A stretch of 64,000 bases of DNA from assembly GCA_003290165.1 (NCBI GenBank), contig QNQO01000539.1, positions 1 to 64,000 of the forward strand, written 5' to 3'. Shown here piece by piece: positions 57,236 through 64,000 of the stretch (its first letter is position 1; the number at the start of each line of letters is the position of its first letter). The DNA is from Berberis thunbergii (lineage: Eukaryota > Streptophyta > Magnoliopsida > Ranunculales > Berberidaceae). Below the pieces are notes generated by a model. The model had not been told where the DNA came from. It searched no databases and worked only from the letters and a program-made list of their open reading frames with translations. Both the position numbers and the translations under genes were made by a program.

Positions 57236-57423
57236 AGTTATTCTACATGGCAAGGAAATGAGCGAGGAAACCAGCGAGGGAAGTGAGGTGGAAGGGGGTG
57301 AATCGTTCACCCCCTCGAGATGCGAGCCATTGTTTTTTGCGCACGCATCCCGATGGGATGAACGGTTCATCCCCCCTCCACCTCACTTCCCTCGCTGGTT
57401 TCCTCGACATTTAGAATTTTGCT
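57236..57423. mobile_element. 188-bp foldback element with perfect 9-bp target duplication
   Basis: A hairpin: GAGGAAACCAGCGAGGGAAG and TGAGGTGGA on the left pair with TCCACCTCA and CTTCCCTCGCTGGTTTCCTC on the right; inner arms GGGTGAATCGTTCACCCC and GGGATGAACGGTTCATCCCC are themselves short palindromes. Outer ends ATTCTACATG and its partner CATTTAGAAT extend the pairing. AAATGATAG flanks it on both sides (57227-57235, 57424-57432). The 9-bp duplication suggests a Mutator-like origin. Confidence 0.85.
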
Positions 57424-57552
57424 AAATGATAGCAAGTTCCCCAAAATATTATATTTTTAACATCAATTTTGTTAATCTACGATTGATATTGTAAAATTTT
57501 GAATCAACTTGGACTTGGGGTTAACAAGGGCCACCCTATTCAGTTTGAATTT

Positions 57553-57940
57553 TGTCAGGGTTGGAAGACAAATTGTATCAACAATAGAGAGAATAAAACA
57601 CGTAAGTATACTGGAATTACTAAAGAAGGAAAAATTATAGAGATTTCTAGAGGTTCCTCTTGAACCAATAGACCTATTGCCTTAGCTTACAAGTTCATGT
57701 TCTGCTCTCAATCGTCTCCTCTATTTAAAGCTACAGTGGTAACAAATTACAAACAGACCTGAAAGATGTTTGCCACTTGTCTTGATCATGTGTAACTAAC
57801 TAATTTGTTCTAATTACTGGAATGTCCTTCCTTTTGAATTTGATTCAATTATATTGGTGCCAAACTTCTCGCTCCATTTTCCCGCTTGGTTTTGCTTTTT
57901 TTTTTTTTTTAAACTTCAATTAGCTAGAGTGGTCATGACA
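57553..57940 (-). repeat. 3' LTR (minus-strand sense) of the Reina-like element
   Basis: 388 bp; contains a poly-T of about 14 near 57899 and CTATTTAAAGC, a TATA-like region. It differs from the other LTR at scattered positions and small indels. Confidence 0.9.
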
Positions 57941-57952
57941 ATACCCCTTCCT

Positions 57953-60900
57953 TCAAACAACCCTTGTCTTCAAGGGTGAATCGAAGGAAACATAGCTCGT
58001 ATGTGGTCCAAGTCCTCCCATGTTGCCTCTGTTGGAGTCAACTTGGACCATTGAACTAAAAGTTTTGTTGTGTCGAGGGATCAACCTGCGAGCTAGAATC
58101 TTTGTAGGTTCAGCTCTGAAATTGCCTTGATGATAAACAAGTGGAAGCAGTGGAGCTAGAATTACGTTGGTACCAAGTTTCCTTTTCAACTGGGACACAT
58201 GGAATATAGGATGAATGCAAGACCTGGGTGGAAGAGCAAGCTGGTAGGCTATGGTCCCAATTCTTTCTTGCACCTGAAAGGGGCAGTAGAATTTTGCAGC
58301 CAATTTCAAGTTTTTGCAAAGATTGACTAAAGTTTGTCAATATGGTTGCAATTTCAGGTATACCCAATCCCCAATTTCAAATGTATTCTTGCTCCTCTTC
58401 CTATCTACATAGAATTTCATTCTCTCTTGCGCCTTGTTAAGCTTCTCTTTAATAATCTGCAACATATGTTTTCTCTTGCTTAAGTAGTGTTGAACGTCCT
58501 GTATAGCAAGTTGTGAGCTTGGTGGGTAGTGCTAGGAAGGGTGGGGAGTACCCGTATAGCGCCTTGAATAGAGTCGATTGGAGACTGGTGTGATACGTAG
58601 TGTTAAACCAGAATTCTTCCAGGTATAGCCAGTTAGAATATTGATTTGGTGCATCCCCAGTCATGCACCTTAAATAGGTCTCTAAACAAGAGTTGGTCCT
58701 CTCTGTTTGGCCATCGGTTTGTGGATGATAAGCTAAGCTGAGTGAGAGCTTAGTACCCAGAGTCTTGAACAAATCTTGCTAGAAGGCGCTTATGAAAATC
58801 TTGTCTCGGTCAGGAACTATAAGATATGGAAGTCCATGGAGTTTGTATATGTTGTGAAGGAATTGGTTAGCAATGGTGGAGGCTGTGTAGTGGTGAGCTA
58901 GGGAGATGAAATGGGCATATTTTGTGAGCATGTCCACTATGACTTGAATAATTGTTTGCTTGTTGGAGGGTGGTAATCCCTCAATAAAGTCCATGGCAAT
59001 GTGATGTCATGCATGTTCTGGAATAGGGAGTGGTTGTAACAATCTTCCATAGCTACTCTGGTCCCCTTTGTTCTTCTGGCAGATATCACAATTAGTGGTG
59101 TAAGCAATAATCTAAGTTTTTAGGCCTAGCCAAAAGAAATACATCTTGGCTATGTGGTAAGTAGTTGAGATCCCTGAGTGACCTCCAATAGCTGAGCCAT
59201 GTAGCTCCTTGATGATTTGTTCCCTGAGTCCTCCATTAGAACCAATGTAGATGAGTTTTTTGTACTTCAATAGGCCTTGATGTTAAGTATAAGGTGGACA
59301 AGAATCAGCTTGTATGTGTAGTTTCTGAAGGGATAGAGTGAGCAGTGGCATCCCCTTCATAACTGGAAATTACCTCCTGGATCCATTGAGGAGTGATGGT
59401 GGTAATAACATTCAGTTCGGTCTTAGTGCTTGTAGGTTGTTCCATCTCTGTAGTACACTTTGAAAGTGCGTCTGCTGCTTGATTTTCACTCCCTTTTTTG
59501 TAGAATATTTCATAGTCAAAGCCTAATAACTTGGAAAGCCACTTTGTTGAGTCATGGTAGTGACTTTTTGGGAGAGGAAGTATTTAATGCTTTGATGATT
59601 TGTATACATCTGAAACTTGGAACCAAGTAAGAATGTTCTCCACTTTTGTGGACAAGGTTTGATTTTTGGGACCTAATGATTTGCTGAAATAGGCAATAGG
59701 CTTTCCTTGTGAAAGAACTTCCCCCACCCCTTTAGAAGATGCATTAGTTTCTATGGTAAATGGTATGTTGAAATTGGGCAAGTTTAGGACAGGGGTTTTA
59801 CACATGGCCTTTTTGAGTTGATGGAAGGCTTGGGAAGCATGAGGTGACCAACAAAAAGAGTTTTTCTTAAGGAGATTAGTTAGGGGTTGGGCAATCAATC
59901 CATAACCCTTGAAAATTTCCTATAGTAGCATGCGAGTCCTAAAAAATCCCTAAGTTGTTTGATATTGGTAGGGATAGGCCACTTGGTCATGGATTCTATT
60001 TTTTATGGGTCGGCTTCTACTCCAATAGTATTGATAATATGTCAAAGATATTCTAGCTTAGGTTGTAAAAATGAGCTCTTGGGTAGTTTTGCATAAAAAG
60101 AATGGTGCCTAAGGGTAGATAGGACAGTGTGTAAGTGATGTAAGTGGAGCTCTTTTGTAGGACTGTATACTAAAATGTCATCAAAGAATACTAGGACAAA
60201 CTTCCTTAGGTGAGGGGCAAAAATAGTATTCATTAAAGCTTGAAAGGTAGCTGGAGCATTTGTTAGCCCAAAAGGCATCACTTTAAACTCAAAATGTCCA
60301 TGATGTGTCTTGAAGGTTGTTTTGTGGATATCTGATGGTATCCTGACCTTAGGTCTAGTTTGGAGAACACAGTTGACCCATGTAACTCATCTAATAATTC
60401 ATTAATAAGTGGCATGGGGAACTTATCTTTGATTATGATGTCATTCAACCTCCTATAGTCTACACAGAATCTCCAAGAGTCATCCTTCTTTTTGACGAGT
60501 AGAATGGGAACAGCAAATGAGCTATGTGAGTGATGAATAATCTTTGTCTTCGTCATTTCCTGAATAAGATGTTCAATGATACCCTTTTGCATGTAGGCTA
60601 TTTTATAGGGTTGTGAGTTGGTGAAGAAAACCTTGATTTTAGTGGGATCTTATGATTTAGGGGCCTTCTAGGGGGTAGTGAGATAGGCTTTTTGAAAAAT
60701 GTCAGTAAACTCTTGTAGTAGAGATCTTATTTCACGATGGGAGTTGGTATAGGTTGTTGTAGATGCTATTGCAAAGAGCTATCCTAAAAAAGAAGGGGAA
60801 TGTTTTTTCAGGAATTTTGTAAAGCCTTTTGAGTCTATCAAACATAATGAAGCGAATCAGTACAACCCTATAAAGTCACTTTTCTCCCTTCAATTGTTAT

Positions 60901-62264
60901 TGTCATCTGTAATTTCTGCAAGTTCAAGGTAATGTTCCCCAAATTGTTGTAACCAGTCACCTTCTAGCACCATGTTGTAGCCCTCTAGTGGTAAGTCTGA
61001 CACTGCCTTCAAAAGGAACCCTTTGCATTGTGCACTGTAGTTTTGGGCATATGGCTAAGCTTATTAATTTTTCTCCATTAGCTACTCGTACTACCATCTG
61101 TGGTGTGAGTGTTGTAGGCCACTTTGTGTCTTTAATGATTTTAGGTCTATGAATGAGTGAGTGTTGCCTGTATCTATTAAGATGGATATAGATTTCTTCT
61201 TTAGCATCCCCTTGAGTAGTAAGGTATTGGTGACCACACTCCCATGAATAGCATAGAGTGATACTTCCATGTTGGTCTGGACCTCTTAGATCAAGTCTTC
61301 ACAGCCAGAAGGATCAGGTTCCTTATCCTTATTTTCATTTGTGCAAGTGTTAGACATTTGATGGGTGGTGTATTATTGGCAAATCTGACAGTATTTGAGG
61401 TATTGTGTGAGTAGGGAGGTCTTGGTGTACTGGAAGATGCTTGGCTGGATGTATATGAGTTGGGATTTGAAGGAGTGTAAGGTAATGTTTTGGTGTTGTT
61501 ATTAGAAGTTGTGTAGGTATGGTATTTGGTGTTATGATAGTAGTTACTAGGTCCTTTATTTGGAATTGGTTTGTGCAGGGAGGCTTCATGCATATGAGCC
61601 AGAGAGAAGGTCTGTGTAACATTGGTAGGTTTAAAAAGTTGTACCATAGATTTAACTTCACTTTTAAGGCCACTAATGAAGCTCATCACAAAATATTGCT
61701 CATCCAAATGTTGGTTATGAGACAACATTAAGGATTTGAGTTCTTCAAACCAGTCATAGTAGTCACTAACAGAGTTTTCCTGACATAACTTGTTAAAGGA
61801 ATCGACATAATTGTCCAACACTGCCTCTTCAAACCTCTCACATAGATCATAAATGAATATTTCCCATGGTATCACCTCTTTGCCTAGTTGGTAATTTAAG
61901 AACTAGTGGTTTGCTTTGCCCGTGAGATGTATGGAAGCAACACTGACTTTATTTTCATCTAGGATCTGGTAGAAGGTGAAGTATCTTTCACTCTTCTTAG
62001 CCCAAGACCTAGGGTTTACCCCCATCAAATTGGGGAAAGTCCAGTTTAGGTAATCTAGCATATGTACCTTGATTTTTTTCAACAACTTTGGGAAAACGAC
62101 CTATTGGTAAGGTCAGTTGCTCCAGAAGATTGAGAGGTGGTAGCTCTCTGCGGATGAGTCATGCTAGTAAAGCCTTGATTGTTCTGAATCATCTGGATCA
62201 ATTGTTCAAAATGGTCATCTGTCCTCTTCTCTAAAGCTTCTTGAGACTGAGTAAGTTTTTTCAA
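57953..62264 (-). pseudogene. gag-pol remnant of the Reina-like element
   Basis: In order on the minus strand: gag N-terminal (62264-62079, coiled-coil-like; 62085-61903 with FPNLMGVNPRSWAKKSERYF), gag core (61875-61291, FEELKSLMLSHNQHLDEQYF then a Ser/Thr/Pro/Asn-rich stretch), a disrupted protease region (about 61250-60650), reverse transcriptase (60592-60042: SSFAVPILLVKKKDDSWRFC, KLDLRSGYHQI, MMPFGLTNAPATFQALMN, FFDDILVYS), RNase H (59898-59584: FTIETNASSKGVGEVLSQG), integrase (58994-58449: MDFIEGLPPS; AYHPQTDGQTERTN) and a tail with HPIFHVSQLKRKLG and chromodomain-like PTKILARRLIPRHNK. The parts lie in different frames separated by stops, and the integrase zinc-finger section is heavily broken. 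Confidence 0.88.
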
Positions 62265-62422
62265 CTCACCCTTCGCCTAATCAATTTGGTCGGAATTTTC
62301 AGCCAAGTGCTTCTTAGTTTCTCTCATAAACACCTCTATTTCTTTAGCTCTTGTTTCCATGGTAATTGTGATTATGTATTTTTGGTGCCACAGGTTAGGG
62401 TTCGAATGACTCTAATACCAAA

Positions 62423-62749
62423 TGTCAGGGTTGGAAGACAAATTGTATCAACAATAGATAATCATAAATGCAAGTACTGGAATTACTAAAGAAGGAAAAA
62501 TTACAAAGATTTTTAGAGGTTCCTCTTGAACCAATAGACCTATTGCCTTAGCTTACAAGTTCATGCGCTGCTATCAATTGTCTCCTTTATTTAAAGTTAC
62601 AGTGGTAACAAATTACAAACAGACCCGATAGATGTTTACCACTTGTCTTGATCATGTATACTTAAGTAACTAATTTATACTAATTACTAGAATGTCCCTC
62701 CTTTTGAATTTGATTCAATTATATTGGCGCCAAACTTCCCGCTTGGTTT

Positions 62750-62780
<31 letters not shown>

Positions 62781-62807
62781 CTTCAATTAGCTAGAATGGT
62801 CATGACA
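62423..62807 (-). repeat. 5' LTR (minus-strand sense) of the Reina-like element
   Basis: 385 bp, homologous to 57553-57940; a poly-T of about 24 at 62756-62779. Confidence 0.9.
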
Positions 62808-64000
62808 ACATTCTCATCAATGTGATAAAATCAAATTGTTCTAGTTGAAGAACAATTCTATAATTTACATTTTTTTTATTTGATGGGTTTGTTAAGTTTT
62901 TTTTATTAATACTAAAGAAAAGATAAAGAATGGGTTGTTATATGATACTAGGGGTGGACTCGCTCTACGTGTGCGTATATTCAGTGCTTTTATTTTAAGG
63001 ACCTAAGTATAATTTAATAAAAAATAAGAGGACTTTATTACTTCAAATAATTTATTATATTACGGGCTTAGTATAATTAATCAATGTTTCAGATGTACAT
63101 GTTTGTATTGTAAAAATATAAAATGTGAATGACAAAATAGAAAATCAAAAAGTTAGTTGTAAGGGCTTTTTATAATTTATAAATATTTGAGGGCTTGAAA
63201 TAAATTATGTTAGGGGCTTAGATATAATATATCAATAATTAAGAGGTGCGGATTATAAAAAGATAGATGCAAGGGCCTATTTATAATTTATAGATAGTTG
63301 GTGGGTTTCAAATAAATTACATTAGGAACCTAGATATAATTAATTAATATTGAGAGTGGTTGGGTTTTAGTATAAATAATATGAATATGGAAAAGCAAAA
63401 TTGTAAAAATGTAATAGTATTTTTCATAAAGACACAAACATCCTTTATCACTTTTACCACCTTTTGATTTTTCATTGTAAATATTATAAAGTTGGGAGGG
63501 CATTTTAGAAACCCAAAACTTAGGTTGAAGACAAATATCTAACGGTGTTTTCAATTGAAAGACATAAATTACCCTAGAAATGTTCATTGATATATTGATT
63601 TCATTTGTAATTATTATGAATAGAGAATGGTAAAACGAAGAAAAAGATTCGGTGTCGAAGATACACATACATTATTCCTAAGGGGAGCAGACATTATATA
63701 GTTTAGATAAGGATTTGGGTTTATCAAATTTTTATTAGAATCACCAAAGGTTAAATTATTTAGATAAAATTAAAATTAATTCCATGTCATTTTTGGAGAA
63801 AATTCCCTTTAAGTGAATCCTTCACATGCCATCTACAAATGCCAGAAAATACCATTCAAATTGACGTTTTTCACCATTTTGCAAAGCCTGAACACGGGAA
63901 ATGCTATGAGAATGCTTGCTCATCATTGCAGAGCAATTTTATCGTGACACTAATTTTCATTTCTAGGTGAAGTGGAGTGTAGAACCACAAGACTCGAGAC
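62808..64000. other. AT-rich right edge with a short tandem repeat
   Basis: No gene. Two units of about 113 bp, 63153-63241 and 63266-63352, share CAAGGGC.T.TTTATAATTTATA.ATA.TTG, AAATAAATTA..TTAGG and TAGATATAAT; a third partial unit lies near 63040-63090. Confidence 0.55.

Larger units (their letters stand above)
57553..62807 (-). mobile_element. Ty3 chromovirus (Reina-like), decayed
   Basis: LTRs 57553-57940 (388 bp) and 62423-62807 (385 bp), each TGTCAGGGTTGG to GGTCATGACA on the plus strand. Coding is on the minus strand: next to the right LTR is a primer-binding TGGTATTAGAGTCATTCG (tRNA-iMet type), and next to the left LTR a purine tract GAAGGAAGGGGTAT. Flanks AATTT and ACATT do not give a clean duplication. 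The total of 5.26 kb, short LTRs, and a chromodomain-like tail suit the Reina clade; that clade call is inference. Confidence 0.88.

Noticed and set aside
1..64000. tRNA, rRNA or snoRNA genes
   Set aside because: No cloverleaf-type A/B box pair or rRNA-like stretch noticed; tRNA-like motifs seen are retroelement primer-binding sites.

Overview
The window is nuclear DNA of a flowering plant, almost certainly a eudicot. It is AT-rich and has spliced genes with plant-type introns. It carries plant-specific families (a DUF1218 four-helix membrane protein, and a membrane beta-propeller protein resembling the Arabidopsis At1g75140 family), a plant CDC20, and the usual plant transposable elements: Ty3 chromoviruses, a Tat/Grande-like LTR element, TRIM, RTE-type LINE, MULE, hAT, PIF/Harbinger and CACTA-like. 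There is no operon, CRISPR array or phage. I cannot name the species.

Only three intact protein genes are supported. (1) 14387-16333 (+) is an intronless 648-residue membrane protein with an extracytoplasmic propeller. (2) 18682-27858 (-) is a 209-residue DUF1218 protein in three exons whose first intron is 8.26 kb and is filled by a composite retroelement. (3) 54396-56418 (-) is CDC20, 455 residues in four exons, with a TATA box and an AACGG mitotic core upstream. Nothing suggests that the three work together.

Layout. 1-5.7 kb: a mosaic of exon/intron fragments of at least four unrelated host genes (PICKLE-type CHD3, alpha-galactosidase, FRIENDLY/CLU, xylose isomerase, possibly a WDR18-like gene), with two copies of a palindrome-rich sequence that ends like a CACTA transposon. 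7.2-10.9 kb: a 739-bp tandem duplication and non-autonomous TIR elements, one with a 9-bp target duplication. 20.4-26.0 kb: inverted TRIM-type LTRs around a decayed Ty3 fragment, bounded by a perfect 5-bp target duplication. 30.2-48.7 kb: a tandem array of about 1.1-kb non-coding units, split by a 14.9-kb LTR element that itself contains a second LTR element, a 138-bp-period tandem array and degenerate antisense ORFs. 49.3-50.4 kb: RTE-type LINE remains. 51-53.8 kb: a CDC20 pseudogene scrap, a hAT-like element, a probable plastid rpoC2 insertion and a Tourist-like MITE. 57.2 kb: a foldback element with a 9-bp target duplication. 57.6-62.8 kb: a decayed Reina-like chromovirus.

The two most unusual structures are the multi-gene exon mosaic near the left edge and the double-3'-ended, inverted-LTR composite inside the DUF1218 intron. 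All calls come from reading the sequence; no database search or alignment program was run, and percentages are avoided or approximate.
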